The notes: generated from the letters alone by a model not told the origin. DNA of 64,000 nt from Acinetobacter geminorum (GCF_013009345.1 NZ_JABELE010000001.1:124001-188000), one strand, 5' to 3'; counted from the stretch's first letter, positions 55,629-64,000 are shown. A program made the numbers and translations.

Positions 55629-58265
55629 ATGGCGAATACCTCGCGCTCTGCATCTCAAAGCACAGCATCTACTGCATCTGCTGCACATAAACGTGCCTTA
55701 GTGATTGTGGAGTCGCCTGCCAAAGCGAAAACCATCAATAAATATCTGGGTTCGCAATACATTGTAAAGTCTTCTGTAGGTCACGTGCGTGATTTGCCAA
55801 CAGGTGGCAGTAAATCAACTGAGAAAAAGCCGGCTGCACGGACTAAACTCACTGAAGCAGAAAAAGAACAAAAAGCCAGTCAGGCTTTAGTTAATCGTAT
55901 GGGGGTTGATCCTGAACATGGTTGGGAAGCTCATTACGAAGTTCTGCCAGGTAAGGAAAATGTTGTTGCTGAACTAAAGAAACTCGCCAAAGATGCCGAT
56001 GCAATCTATCTCGCAACGGACTTGGATAGAGAAGGGGAAGCCATTGCTTGGCACCTAAGAGAAGTTATTGGTGGTGATGACAGTCGTTATCATCGCGTGG
56101 TATTTAACGAAATTACTAAAAATGCCATTCAAGAAGCATTTAAACAACCTACCCGCCTAGATTTAAACCGAGTTAATGCACAGCAAGCACGCCGTTTCTT
56201 AGACCGTGTTGTTGGCTTTATGGTTTCACCATTGCTGTGGGAAAAGATTGCCCGTGGTTTATCGGCAGGTCGTGTACAGTCTGTAGCAGTGAAACTGGTT
56301 GTAGAGCGTGAAAGAGAAATTCGTGCTTTTATACCAGAAGAATACTGGCAAGTTTTTGCAGACACGCAAGCCAAGAAAGATGACATTCGTCTTGAAGCAG
56401 TTAAGCAAGCTGGTAAAACCCTTAAACTGAAAAATAAAGCTGAAACTGATGCTTTATTGGATGTTTTAAAAGGTGCTGAATATAAAGTTGCACAGCGTGA
56501 AGATAAACCGACTAAGGTCAATCCAAGTGCACCGTATATCACTTCAACGCTGCAACAGGCTGCAAGTACACGTCTAGGTTTTTCTGTAAAGAAAACCATG
56601 ATGTTGGCACAGCGTCTATATGAAGCAGGTTTTATTACCTATATGCGTACTGACTCAACGTTCTTGAGTGACGATGCAGTAAGCATGGTACGTGCTCATA
56701 TTGAAAGCCAATTTGGTGAGAAATATTTACCTGCAAAACCAAACCGCTATGGTAACAAAGCCGGTGCTCAAGAAGCCCATGAAGCAATTCGTCCTTCTAA
56801 TGTTGCGCTTACAGGTGACCAACTTGCAGGTGTAGAGCGTGATGCTCAGCGTTTATATGATTTGATCTGGCGTCAGTTTGTTGCTTGTCAAATGACTCCA
56901 GCAGAATATTTATCTTCAACTTTAACGGTTGAAGCTGCTGATGTTGAATTGAAGGCAAAAGGCCGTACGCTTGTATTTGATGGTTTTACACGAGTGCGTG
57001 GTGCCAACAAGTCTGATGACGATATTATTCTGCCTGCAATTAAAGTAGGCGAAATTTTAAAATTAGAGAAGTTAGACCCAAGTCAGCACTTTACTAAACC
57101 ACCTGCACGTTTTACTGAAGCTTCTTTGGTAAAAGAACTCGAAAAACGTAGTATTGGTCGTCCTTCGACTTATGCAGCGATTATTTCTACGATTCAAGAA
57201 CGTGGCTACGTTAAGTTAGAAAACCGTCGTCTTTTCGCCGAAAAAATGGGTGAAATTGTCACGGACCGACTTGATGAAAGTTTCAATAATTTGATGAATT
57301 ATGCCTTTACAGCAGACCTTGAGGGGCAGCTCGATAAAGTTGCAACAGGCGAGCGTAACTGGAAAGAGTTACTTGATACTTTCTATGGTGATTTCAAGAA
57401 ACGTCTTACCAATGCTCAAGGCGAGCACGGCATGCGTCGTAACCAGCCGGTTGAAGTGCCAGCAGTACATTGTCCTGAATGTTCACGTCCAATGCAGATT
57501 CGTACAGGTACAACAGGCGTGTTCTTAGGTTGTTCTGGTTATAACTTACCGCCTAAAGAGCGTTGTAAAGGTACTTTGAACTTAACACCTGTTGAGTCCT
57601 TAGCTGCTCTTTCTGATGATGATGGTGCTGAAACCGCAGACTTGATGTCAAAACATCGTTGTGCAAAATGTGGCACAGCCATGGACAGCTATGTAATTGA
57701 TGGTGGTCGTAAACTACATGTATGTGGTAACAACCCTGATTGTGACGGTTTTGAGCTTGAAGAAGGCGAGTTCAAGATTAAAGGCTACGATGGACCAACC
57801 ATTCCATGTGATAAATGTGATGGTGAGATGCAGCTTAAGACTGGTCGTTTTGGCCCGTATTTCGCTTGTACAAGCTGTGACAACACCCGTAAAGTCTTGA
57901 AAAGCGGTCAACCTGCACCTCCACGTGTAGAACCGATCAAGATGGAACATTTGCGCTCAACAAAGCATGATGACTATTTCGTGTTGCGTGATGGTGCTGC
58001 TGGTCTGTTTTTGGCCGCAAGTAAATTCCCGAAAATTCGTGAAACACGTGCGCCAAAAGTTGCGGAATTGCGTAGTGTTGCTGCTCAGCTTGATCCTAAA
58101 TACCAGTTTATTTTACAAGCTCCAGATGTAGACCCTGAAGGTAATCCGACAGTTGTGAAATTCAGTCGTAAGAATCAATCACAATATGTAGGCTCGGAAA
58201 CTCCAGAAGGCAAACAAACTAAATGGAGCCTAATTTATCAAAATGGTAAATGGGTTGAGGGCTAA
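55629..58265 (+). CDS. topA: DNA topoisomerase I
   Basis: An 878-residue type IA topoisomerase that relaxes negative supercoils. Toprim domain begins LVIVESPAKAKTI (near 25), with the DLDREGEAIAWHL acidic residues near 135. The active-site tyrosine is in TYMRTDS (near 340). Three four-cysteine zinc ribbons follow (CPECSRP, CAKCGTA, CDKCDGE, from about 615 to 760), then a basic C-terminal domain. The N-terminus has a Ser/Ala-rich extension of about 20 residues. Full length for Acinetobacter TopA. Confidence 0.97.
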   Translation: MANTSRSASQSTASTASAAHKRALVIVESPAKAKTINKYLGSQYIVKSSVGHVRDLPTGGSKSTEKKPAARTKLTEAEKEQKASQALVNRMGVDPEHGWEAHYEVLPGKENVVAELKKLAKDADAIYLATDLDREGEAIAWHLREVIGGDDSRYHRVVFNEITKNAIQEAFKQPTRLDLNRVNAQQARRFLDRVVGFMVSPLLWEKIARGLSAGRVQSVAVKLVVEREREIRAFIPEEYWQVFADTQAKKDDIRLEAVKQAGKTLKLKNKAETDALLDVLKGAEYKVAQREDKPTKVNPSAPYITSTLQQAASTRLGFSVKKTMMLAQRLYEAGFITYMRTDSTFLSDDAVSMVRAHIESQFGEKYLPAKPNRYGNKAGAQEAHEAIRPSNVALTGDQLAGVERDAQRLYDLIWRQFVACQMTPAEYLSSTLTVEAADVELKAKGRTLVFDGFTRVRGANKSDDDIILPAIKVGEILKLEKLDPSQHFTKPPARFTEASLVKELEKRSIGRPSTYAAIISTIQERGYVKLENRRLFAEKMGEIVTDRLDESFNNLMNYAFTADLEGQLDKVATGERNWKELLDTFYGDFKKRLTNAQGEHGMRRNQPVEVPAVHCPECSRPMQIRTGTTGVFLGCSGYNLPPKERCKGTLNLTPVESLAALSDDDGAETADLMSKHRCAKCGTAMDSYVIDGGRKLHVCGNNPDCDGFELEEGEFKIKGYDGPTIPCDKCDGEMQLKTGRFGPYFACTSCDNTRKVLKSGQPAPPRVEPIKMEHLRSTKHDDYFVLRDGAAGLFLAASKFPKIRETRAPKVAELRSVAAQLDPKYQFILQAPDVDPEGNPTVVKFSRKNQSQYVGSETPEGKQTKWSLIYQNGKWVEG

Positions 58266-58277
58266 TTAAGTCCACAA

Positions 58278-58311
58278 TAAAAAATGCTAGCTCAGCTAGC
58301 ATTTTTTGTAT
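58278..58311 (+). terminator. topA terminator
   Basis: Stem AAAATGCTAGCT/AGCTAGCATTTT, tight loop, then T-run. Confidence 0.88.
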
Positions 58312-58353
58312 CTAAAACAATAAAAGAAAATTTTAAATCTATGGGGAAAAAGA

Positions 58354-59112
58354 ATGTGGAAAAACATTCGAGTTTTATGTTTGTTAATTATTTTATTGAT
58401 TGTTGCTGTTCAGGCATGGCGAGATCAAAACCAAGATTGGAATCAACCTATTGTTGTCGTTTTACATCCTATTAATGCAGACGGTTTGCAGACAACACAG
58501 AGCTATATTCATCAGTTGCAATACACTGATTTTGAGAGAATAAGAAATTATTTAGGAGAATGGTCGCAACACTATCGTAGTCAATCAGGAAACTTTGTAA
58601 TTCGTTTAGGTCAGCCATTACAACAACGACCTCCTGAGGCTCCTCAAAATGCCAATATCTTTCATGTGATGTGGTGGAGTTTAAAGTTCCGTTTTTATGC
58701 ATGGCGGCATCAACAACCTGAAGACAATGGGGCATCACTTAAGCTTTATTTAAATTATTACGATCCCCATTATCAAAAAGTTTTGATCCATTCGACTGCT
58801 TTGGAAAAAGGTCGTATTGGTAGTGTGAATTTATTTGCGACCAACACACAAGCTTCCCAAAATCAGGTCGTGATTGTTCATGAGCTATTACATGGCTTTG
58901 GGGCACAAGACAAATATGATTTAAAAACTGGTCAACCGCTTTACCCTCTAGGTTATGCGCAACCTGAAAAAGTGCCTTTATATCCGCAAACTGACGCTGA
59001 AATCATGGGTGGTCGAACACCATTATCTGAGCAGAGCAGTAAAATGCCGAATGGTTTACATGAAACGATAATAGGTTTACCTACAGCTCAAGAAATTGGT
59101 TGGGTGAAATAA
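58354..59112 (+). CDS. Membrane-anchored putative metallopeptidase with HExxHxxGxxD motif
   Basis: A 252-residue protein. One N-terminal membrane segment or uncleaved signal (residues 4-20, RVLCLLIILLIVAVQAW). No named family recognised. The segment VIVHELLHGFGAQDKYD (about 178-194) reads HExxHxxGxxD, the zinc-binding pattern of metzincins, and AEIMGGR downstream could be the Met-turn. The first half contains WWSLKFRFYAWRHQQP and a beta-rich part. The active site would face the periplasm. A good hairpin (59116-59141) follows the stop. The enzyme activity is inferred from motifs only. Confidence 0.65.
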   Translation: MWKNIRVLCLLIILLIVAVQAWRDQNQDWNQPIVVVLHPINADGLQTTQSYIHQLQYTDFERIRNYLGEWSQHYRSQSGNFVIRLGQPLQQRPPEAPQNANIFHVMWWSLKFRFYAWRHQQPEDNGASLKLYLNYYDPHYQKVLIHSTALEKGRIGSVNLFATNTQASQNQVVIVHELLHGFGAQDKYDLKTGQPLYPLGYAQPEKVPLYPQTDAEIMGGRTPLSEQSSKMPNGLHETIIGLPTAQEIGWVK

Positions 59113-59115
59113 AAT

Positions 59116-59141
59116 TGTGGATAAATACTGCTTTATCCACA
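59116..59141. terminator. Hairpin after the metallopeptidase gene
   Basis: Arms TGTGGATAAA/TTTATCCACA, loop TACTGC. No clear T-run, so terminator function is uncertain. Confidence 0.5.
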
Positions 59142-59244
59142 TTAATTGATAATAAACGATGCAGATCTTATACAGACAAAAAATGTGAAGTGTATCACTA
59201 TTATTAGGTAGATGAAATTCTAATACCTGATAATAAGAGTGGCC

Positions 59245-59820
59245 ATGATGAAAACTGTCGGTAATGATTTGGTGCGCAATCAGTTACATGCTGATCGTAA
59301 GTGGTATTTGATATTAGGCTTTGTGCTTATTGGCTTCGGTCTGATTTTGTTTAGTTCATTACCATTTGCGACTTTTTCTGTCGTTTTTTTATTTGGAATA
59401 CTCATGATGGTCGGAGGTGTTTTACATCTTGTTGCGGCTATTAGTGTTTTTAAAGGCGCAAGCCGATGGTTATGGGCACTGTTTGGTGTACTTTATTTAA
59501 TAGCGGGTTATTACGCTTTTTCTACTCCTGTAAAAACAGCGGTAGTTTTAACAAGCTTACTATCGATTGCACTTATCATCGCTGGGACTATACGTACAAT
59601 AAACGCAATTTTACTTAAGCCAATTACGGGCTGGGGCTGGACTTTATTCTCCGGATTATTAACACTCGCTACAGGTATTTTAATTTTGGTTTCTAAAGAT
59701 TCACCTTTTTGGGTGCTAGGAATGTTCCTTGCCATAGATATCTTATTTCAAGGCATTAATTTTCTAGGTTTGGCTTCTGCGATTAAGCATCTACCATCTA
59801 GTTCAAAAACAGTATCTTAA
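59245..59820 (+). CDS. HdeD-like DUF308 membrane protein
   Basis: A 191-residue inner-membrane protein with six hydrophobic helices in three hairpins, the HdeD/DUF308 pattern (YLILGFVLIGFGLILFSSL, then FLFGILMMVGGVLHLVAA, ALFGVLYLIAGYYAF and so on). E. coli HdeD helps survive acid at high cell density; the role here is unknown. The frame begins with a GTG at 59239, but the tandem ATG codons at 59245 and 59248 follow AAGAG more naturally. Monocistronic, with a terminator. Confidence 0.8.
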   Translation: MMKTVGNDLVRNQLHADRKWYLILGFVLIGFGLILFSSLPFATFSVVFLFGILMMVGGVLHLVAAISVFKGASRWLWALFGVLYLIAGYYAFSTPVKTAVVLTSLLSIALIIAGTIRTINAILLKPITGWGWTLFSGLLTLATGILILVSKDSPFWVLGMFLAIDILFQGINFLGLASAIKHLPSSSKTVS

Positions 59821-59836
59821 ATAAGAATATTGAATC

Positions 59837-59867
59837 AAAGAGCACTTTAGGTGCTCTTTTTGTTTTT
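59837..59867 (+). terminator. Terminator after the HdeD-like gene
   Basis: Stem AAAGAGCAC/GTGCTCTTT, loop TTTAG, then T-run. Confidence 0.85.
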
Positions 59868-59934
59868 ATGACGGGCAGACGCATCTATGGTTGGGTCTGT
59901 TAAACTATGTCTTGGTGTTTTAGCGATATGTGTT

Positions 59935-61914
59935 ATGAGTCTTGCAAAATTAATTAATGAACTAAATGCTCAGCAAAAAAAAGCAGCCACGACATCTGCG
60001 CAGAACTGTTTAGTTTTGGCGGGCGCTGGTTGTGGCAAGACAAAGACAATTGTTGCACGTGCCGCCTATTTAATTGATCAAGGCTTACCAGCGAATCAAA
60101 TCCAGATTTTAACTTTTACTCGACGTGCTGCGAGTGAGATTGTTGCAAGAGTAGAGCAGCATGTAGGAGCACAGGCAAAGGGCCTAAGAGCTTCGACTTT
60201 TCATACTTTTTGTATGTATTTACTGCGTCGTAATCCACAAGCTTTTGGCTTAAATCAATTTAGTATTATTGATCGTGATGATCAGTTGCTGATGTTCCGT
60301 TTATTAAGAGGTAAAGACAAAGATAATGTTTTACCTAAAGCGGCAGAGCTGTGCGATCTATATTCCTATGCAAGAAATACTCAAACCAAGCTTTCTGAAG
60401 CACTGCTTAAGCAACTTCCAGAAGCCTATGAGCACAAGGCACAAATTGCTGAGTTGATGAAAACTTATGAGCAACGTAAAAGAGAGCGTAATTTTTTAGA
60501 TTACGACGATATCTTGTCGATTGTGGCTGTTCATTTACAAAACTCAGAAGCGTTGACCAATTGGGTGGCAGGCTTTTGTCAGGCATTGCTAGTTGATGAA
60601 ATGCAAGATACAAACCCTTTGCAATGGGCTTTGTTGCAGCCCTTAATTGGTAAAGTGAAGTTATTTTGCGTGGGTGATGACGCTCAGTCCATTTATGGCT
60701 TTCGTGGCGCAGACTTTGAAAATATTCATTCTTTTAAAGAACGAATACCCGATGCAGAAGTACTTACACTCGCTTTAAATTATCGCTCGACTCAAGAAAT
60801 TCTAGATTTATCAAATTGGTTATTGGCACATAGCCCAATTGATTATCAAAAACAGCTACAAGCGCATCGTGGTCAAGGGCAAAAGCCACAACTACATTTG
60901 TTTGGCAATGAATTTGAAGAAGCAAACTGGATTGCACAGGATTTAATAACGCGCCACCAGCAAGGTGCAAACTGGCATGACCACATGGTGTTAGTCCGTT
61001 CTGGTTATAGTGCCCGATATCTAGAAGGGGCTTTTATTGCTGCTGAAATACCTTATCGTTTTATTGGTGGGGTAAAGCTTCTTGAGTCGGCTCATGTAAA
61101 AGATGTACTTAGCCTGTTACGTATTGTGAGTAACCCTCACGATGATTTGGCTTGGATGCGGTTTTTAACCTTGTGGGATGGGATTGGCGATGTTGGAGCG
61201 AGTAAGTTAGCCCAAGAGCTGATGGGAATTGTTGATGTCGAGGAGCGCTGTCAGCGACTTGAACGTCATGGCAAGGTACCTCTACAAGCGATTTTAATTT
61301 TAAAACAACTAGATGTATTACAGCAGCATGTCGAGGCAAGTATTGGCTTGGCTCTTGATGCTTTAGGTGAACAGCTAGAGCAAAATTATAAAACCAAAGA
61401 TTGGTCACGTCGTTTAAAAGACTTTGATTTGGTTAAGCAACTTGCACGAAAGCATGCGTCGTTAGGTGAATTCCTTGAGGAATATGTACTTGAGCCGATT
61501 TCAGTTTCTGAAATTGAAAAAGCTGCTGATCAAGATTTAGTAACTTTAATTACGATTCATTCAGCTAAGGGTGCCGAACAGAAAGTTTGTTATGTACCTC
61601 ACGTATCGCCAAATCAATATCCTTATGCAAGGGCTCAGGGTGATTTTGATGATGTTGAGGAAGAACGCCGTGTGCTATATGTTGCCTTAACGCGTGCTGA
61701 AAATGAATTAATTTTGACGAAGCAAAATCTTAATACGTGGTCGCAAGACACTTATGATGAGCAAGGTCGTAAAGTCGAGAGTTATTTCTTAAATGATCTG
61801 CCTGCACATTTGGTTCAAACAAAGATTCATAGGCAAGTACCTCAGCAATTTACTAAAAAACAATGGAACAGATCTCCTGCAGTAAATTTAGGTTTTGGTA
61901 TCGATCTGGACTAA
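59935..61914 (+). CDS. UvrD/Rep-type (SF1) ATP-dependent DNA helicase
   Basis: A 659-residue SF1A helicase. Walker A is GAGCGKT (near 31). Other motifs are TFTRRAA (Ia), LLVDEMQDTN (II, a DExQD form), GDDAQSIYGFRGAD (III) and NYRSTQEI (IV). Later motifs are ITIHSAKGAEQKVCYVP (V) and EERRVLYVALTRAEN (VI). Shorter than UvrD or Rep (about 670-720) but complete; the C-terminal tail is brief. The frame opens at 59887, but ATG 59935 (MSLAKLINELNAQQ) gives the usual start. Whether it is Rep-like or a third paralogue cannot be said. Confidence 0.88.
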   Translation: MSLAKLINELNAQQKKAATTSAQNCLVLAGAGCGKTKTIVARAAYLIDQGLPANQIQILTFTRRAASEIVARVEQHVGAQAKGLRASTFHTFCMYLLRRNPQAFGLNQFSIIDRDDQLLMFRLLRGKDKDNVLPKAAELCDLYSYARNTQTKLSEALLKQLPEAYEHKAQIAELMKTYEQRKRERNFLDYDDILSIVAVHLQNSEALTNWVAGFCQALLVDEMQDTNPLQWALLQPLIGKVKLFCVGDDAQSIYGFRGADFENIHSFKERIPDAEVLTLALNYRSTQEILDLSNWLLAHSPIDYQKQLQAHRGQGQKPQLHLFGNEFEEANWIAQDLITRHQQGANWHDHMVLVRSGYSARYLEGAFIAAEIPYRFIGGVKLLESAHVKDVLSLLRIVSNPHDDLAWMRFLTLWDGIGDVGASKLAQELMGIVDVEERCQRLERHGKVPLQAILILKQLDVLQQHVEASIGLALDALGEQLEQNYKTKDWSRRLKDFDLVKQLARKHASLGEFLEEYVLEPISVSEIEKAADQDLVTLITIHSAKGAEQKVCYVPHVSPNQYPYARAQGDFDDVEEERRVLYVALTRAENELILTKQNLNTWSQDTYDEQGRKVESYFLNDLPAHLVQTKIHRQVPQQFTKKQWNRSPAVNLGFGIDLD

Positions 61915-61987
61915 ACTACTGTATAAGACGCTGTGATTACTTAAATGTATATTGGCCCTCCCTTTTATTGCCAATTAAGGTTAGAAA

Positions 61988-62227
61988 ATGAAAATATTAG
62001 TTCGTAATTTAGATCGTGCTGTAAGTGAAGCTGAAGTTTTAGAGTTGTTTAAGGCATATGGTAAAGTTGATACATGTGTTCTTGTGACTGATAAAGACAC
62101 AGGTAAATCGAAAGGCTTTGGTTTTGTTGAAATGCCGAATCCACGTGAAGCGATTAAGGCAATTAAAGGCTTAAATATGCTTAAAGTTAAAGGCTATGGA
62201 ATTCGAGTTAAAGCAGCCGAAGAATAA
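61988..62227 (+). CDS. Small RNA-recognition-motif (RRM) protein
   Basis: A 79-residue single RRM domain: RNP-2 is ILVRNL (residues 3-8) and RNP-1 is KGFGFVEM (around 41-48), with the typical beta-alpha-beta spacing and a MLKVKGYGIRVKAA end. Such small bacterial RRM proteins bind single-stranded RNA; their role is poorly known. Ribosome binding site AAGG before ATG 61988. The ASCH gene begins nine bases after its stop. Confidence 0.88.
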   Translation: MKILVRNLDRAVSEAEVLELFKAYGKVDTCVLVTDKDTGKSKGFGFVEMPNPREAIKAIKGLNMLKVKGYGIRVKAAEE

Positions 62228-62236
62228 GTTTTTCTG

Positions 62237-62599
62237 ATGAAAAGACAATTTTTAGCTCTCTCGATTGTAACGCCCAATGGTACTCGTATTGCTGAAGGTA
62301 TCAAAACACTTGAAGTGCGTTCATGGGTGCCTACGCAGTTACCAGTGAAAGATCTATTAATTGTCGAAAACCAGAACTTTCTGATTAAAGATACTGATGA
62401 AGAGGAAGGAGTTGCTGTCGCTTTAGTTGATGTCGACTCTATTCATGCTTGGCGAAATGACGAGGTCAATTTAGCCTGTGCATCTGCTTGGAGTGAAGGC
62501 TATTTTGCTTGGGTCTTAAGTAATGTTCGTCCTATAAAACAGCCAGTGAAAATTTTAGCTAAACATAAAATTTATCAAGTTGAGCTGGATTTACCATAA
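62237..62599 (+). CDS. ASCH-domain protein
   Basis: A 120-residue ASCH domain, a PUA-like fold proposed to bind RNA: LSIVTPNGTRIAEGIKTLEVRSW at the start (the Gly-Lys and the ExRSW strand are signature), a central acidic loop and FAWVLSNVRPI near the C-terminus. It lies nine bases after the RRM gene, on the same strand. Co-transcription is likely. Weak ribosome binding site, so it may be coupled to the RRM gene. No partner enzyme recognised. Confidence 0.85.
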   Translation: MKRQFLALSIVTPNGTRIAEGIKTLEVRSWVPTQLPVKDLLIVENQNFLIKDTDEEEGVAVALVDVDSIHAWRNDEVNLACASAWSEGYFAWVLSNVRPIKQPVKILAKHKIYQVELDLP

Positions 62600-62679
62600 A
62601 TAACGTTGATTTTATCAATGGAGTCGTTAAGCTAAGAATAGCTATTGCAATGGCGATTTTAGAACAGGAAAGTTTAGTT

Positions 62680-63183
62680 ATGTCACGTGTTGCTCGTTAT
62701 CATGCCGATCGTACCAATCAGAAGCTCTATTTTGCACGTCTAGCGTGTCAACAGGCAGAGCAGACCGATCATGTGCAGCAGGTACAAGCTTACCGTGAAG
62801 CAGCTGTATTTCATTTACATGGCGCAATGTTAGCGTTCTTACAAGAATTGGTACGTTATTACCGTTTAAATGATTTGCAACCCACCTTAAAATCTATAGA
62901 GGAACATATGGCTGCAAAAGGGCAGGTTTCTCCTGAAGTGTCCGTTTTGCAGCAATTGGCAAAAGATGGTTTTGTTGCAGAGTTAAAACGAGCTTATCGT
63001 ATGTGCCAATACGCCCCAGAACCCAAAGAACCGACTCCAGAAGAAGAAACTTCTTCTAACCTCATTATTAAAGTGACACAAGGGCCTCAGTCTTGGTTGC
63101 CAGATGTTAAAATCTTGCGTGAATGGCACCGAGAATTAAGTCATTTAATTGATGGTTTTCGTAACGAAATGGTCGAGTTCTAA
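62680..63183 (+). CDS. DUF6586-type hypothetical protein
   Basis: A 167-residue, helix-rich soluble protein starting MSRVARYHADRTNQKLYFARLACQQAE. The start resembles DUF6586, a family I recall near topA in pseudomonads. ATG 62680 was chosen; AGGA lies ten bases before it. An ATG ten codons earlier (62650) is also possible. Another 30-40 residues near 125-140 are proline/glutamate-rich. Function unknown. Confidence 0.6.
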   Translation: MSRVARYHADRTNQKLYFARLACQQAEQTDHVQQVQAYREAAVFHLHGAMLAFLQELVRYYRLNDLQPTLKSIEEHMAAKGQVSPEVSVLQQLAKDGFVAELKRAYRMCQYAPEPKEPTPEEETSSNLIIKVTQGPQSWLPDVKILREWHRELSHLIDGFRNEMVEF

Positions 63184-63245
63184 AATTAAACTGCCTAGAT
63201 GCTTGAAATTTAGACTAGGTGTGCCTATATAAATAAGACAAGAGA

Positions 63246-63290
63246 TGCAAAGTGCAAGGGTGCTTTGCCACCATGTTGAAACATGGAGGA
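63246..63290 (+). promoter_or_regulatory. Tandem hairpins overlapping the ribosome binding site of the next gene
   Basis: GCAAAG/CTTTGC (63247-63268) and CCATGT/ACATGG with loop TGAA (63271-63286). The GG closing the second stem is part of the Shine-Dalgarno GGAGGA, so the hairpin could limit translation. Confidence 0.45.
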
Positions 63291-63295
63291 AGTAT

Positions 63296-63574
63296 ATGTC
63301 TATACAGCAATTGAAAGAGTTATTTGGAAATCAAGAAGCAGTGTTGGAATTAGTTCAACTCGAAGGTGGTGAACTCGCCTTGCGTAATGCAGGTTCTGAG
63401 AATGAACCCTTGGTTAAAATTCAATTTAGCGATGAAGTCAAAGCAATCTTGGGTGAGCAGACTCCAGTTGTTGCTCAGCATATGATTCAGGCTGCATTGT
63501 TTGGACTGCTGGAAAAGCAGGTAAACGAGTGGCAGGCTGAGGTATTAGACGAACAGCCTAAATTCTTGAGTTAA
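63296..63574 (+). CDS. Conserved hypothetical protein, 92 residues
   Basis: A 92-residue acidic soluble protein beginning MSIQQLKELFGNQEAVLELV, from ATG 63296 after a strong GGAGGAAGTAT site. The frame opens 17 codons upstream, but that part overlaps the hairpins and has no ribosome binding site. Helical C-terminal half (VVAQHMIQAALFGLLEKQVNEW). No family recognised. Follows the DUF6586-type gene on the same strand and ends in a strong terminator. Confidence 0.7.
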   Translation: MSIQQLKELFGNQEAVLELVQLEGGELALRNAGSENEPLVKIQFSDEVKAILGEQTPVVAQHMIQAALFGLLEKQVNEWQAEVLDEQPKFLS

Positions 63575-63605
63575 AAAAAGCGTACTCTTGAGTACGCTTT
63601 TTATA
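63572..63605. terminator. Bidirectional terminator, hypothetical gene / antiporter gene
   Basis: Stem AAAAGCGTACT/AGTACGCTTTT, loop CTTG, then T-run; overlaps the stop codon of the left gene. Confidence 0.9.
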
Positions 63606-63610
63606 TGGAG

Positions 63611-64000
63611 TTAATGAACCGTTGACTGATGAGCAAGCTCGATCTGATTTAAGATGTGGTGGCTCATATTCTTTGCCATTTCTTCTTTTGCATAGAACAC
63701 CTCTCCAATATTTTCGTCACGGATAACCGCTGCTTCTTCTTTGCTTTCCGCGCAAATTAATACCTGAATTTGAGGATTTAATTGCTTGGCAATCGCCACA
63801 ATACGGTGAATATCTAAAATATCCATAGGTGAGATCACTAATAGTCGTGCATGCATGATATGTGCTTGAATTAAAACACTTGGTTCAGTAGCAACACCAC
63901 TCACAGCAGCAATATTTGCATTACGTAGTTTTTCTACGATTTCACGATTCTCTTCTGCAATAACGACTTTAATATTTTCATTAATTAAATTTTCAGTAAT
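63611..64000 (-). CDS. C-terminal TrkA/RCK domain of a KefB/YbaL-type cation:proton antiporter, N-terminus outside window
   Basis: The reverse strand is open from the window edge (no stop) to 63611, 129 codons; the N-terminal membrane part lies beyond 64000. The sequence begins within an RCK_N Rossmann fold: LINENIKVVIAEENREIVEKL then NIAAVSGVATEPSVL. It continues through VISPMDILDIHRIVAIAKQLNP to the IGEVFYAKEEMAKNMSHHIL end. This order matches the nucleotide-binding domain of CPA2 antiporters such as YbaL and KefB/C. A GTG at 63904 is not the true start. Confidence 0.8.
   Translation of the reverse strand: MTENLINENIKVVIAEENREIVEKLRNANIAAVSGVATEPSVLIQAHIMHARLLVISPMDILDIHRIVAIAKQLNPQIQVLICAESKEEAAVIRDENIGEVFYAKEEMAKNMSHHILNQIELAHQSTVH

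Noticed and set aside
1..64000. CRISPR arrays, insertion sequences, integrons, prophage
   Set aside because: No regularly spaced repeats, transposase, integrase or phage-type genes are visible on either strand.

Overview
The window looks like chromosomal DNA of an Acinetobacter, most likely of the calcoaceticus-baumannii complex. It is AT-rich, ends many genes with short hairpin terminators, and carries the 448-residue MATE pump AbeM, an 878-residue TopA and Acinetobacter-style metabolic genes. No phage, insertion sequence, integron or CRISPR array is visible. Almost all of it is core genome: about 55 protein genes, two tRNA genes and one strong small-RNA candidate.

Layout. 1-9 kb: partial UbiB/ABC1 kinase, a tandem pair of SfnB/DszC-like flavin monooxygenases, a DMT exporter plus abeM operon, hemW, and a divergent SDR/LysR pair. 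8.9-9.1 kb: two identical tRNA-Lys(UUU) genes. 9-18 kb: acyl-CoA synthetase, rne with a 720-base structured leader, then rluC, a HAD phosphatase, a WYL regulator and a GST. 18-28 kb: DUF1345 protein, HcaR-like regulator, MBL hydrolase, katG, and ptsP-rppH (nitrogen PTS and RNA 5'-end processing). 28-32 kb: HAD hydrolase, DUF2252 and Spo0M-like proteins, a LysR, and a small DUF2061 membrane protein whose predicted promoter carries a Fur-box match. 32-37.5 kb: leuC-leuD-(lipoprotein)-leuB, a small lipoprotein, a frameshifted LprI-like gene, infA. 37.8-44.7 kb: AraC regulator and, on the other strand, asd, fimV (split into two genes), asparaginase, truA. 44.8-48 kb: an EEP-family membrane protein, the small-RNA candidate, gltP. 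48-53.5 kb: glycosyltransferase, LpxL/LpxM-type acyltransferase, LysE exporter, uup, slyX. 53.5-64 kb: oxidoreductase/HxlR pair, topA, a metzincin-like membrane protein, an HdeD-like protein, a UvrD-type helicase, small RRM, ASCH and DUF6586-type proteins, and the end of a KefB/YbaL-type antiporter.

The most interesting signal lies between the EEP gene and gltP. An 18-bp palindrome resembling the GacA upstream activating sequence is followed, at the right distance, by a promoter and a predicted RNA of about 170 nt. This RNA contains nine GGA motifs, several in hairpin loops, and ends in a 13-bp terminator hairpin with GGA in its loop. That is the architecture of the RsmY/RsmZ/CsrB family of CsrA-sequestering RNAs. 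Secondary points are the clean fission of fimV, the Fur-box match, two adjacent strong palindromes at 49.2 kb, a hairpin that overlaps a ribosome binding site at 63.28 kb, and the HExxHxxGxxD protein after topA.

Starts were adjusted where a Shine-Dalgarno sequence or family length favoured an internal codon. Assignments rest on recognising motifs and families by eye; no database search was run.
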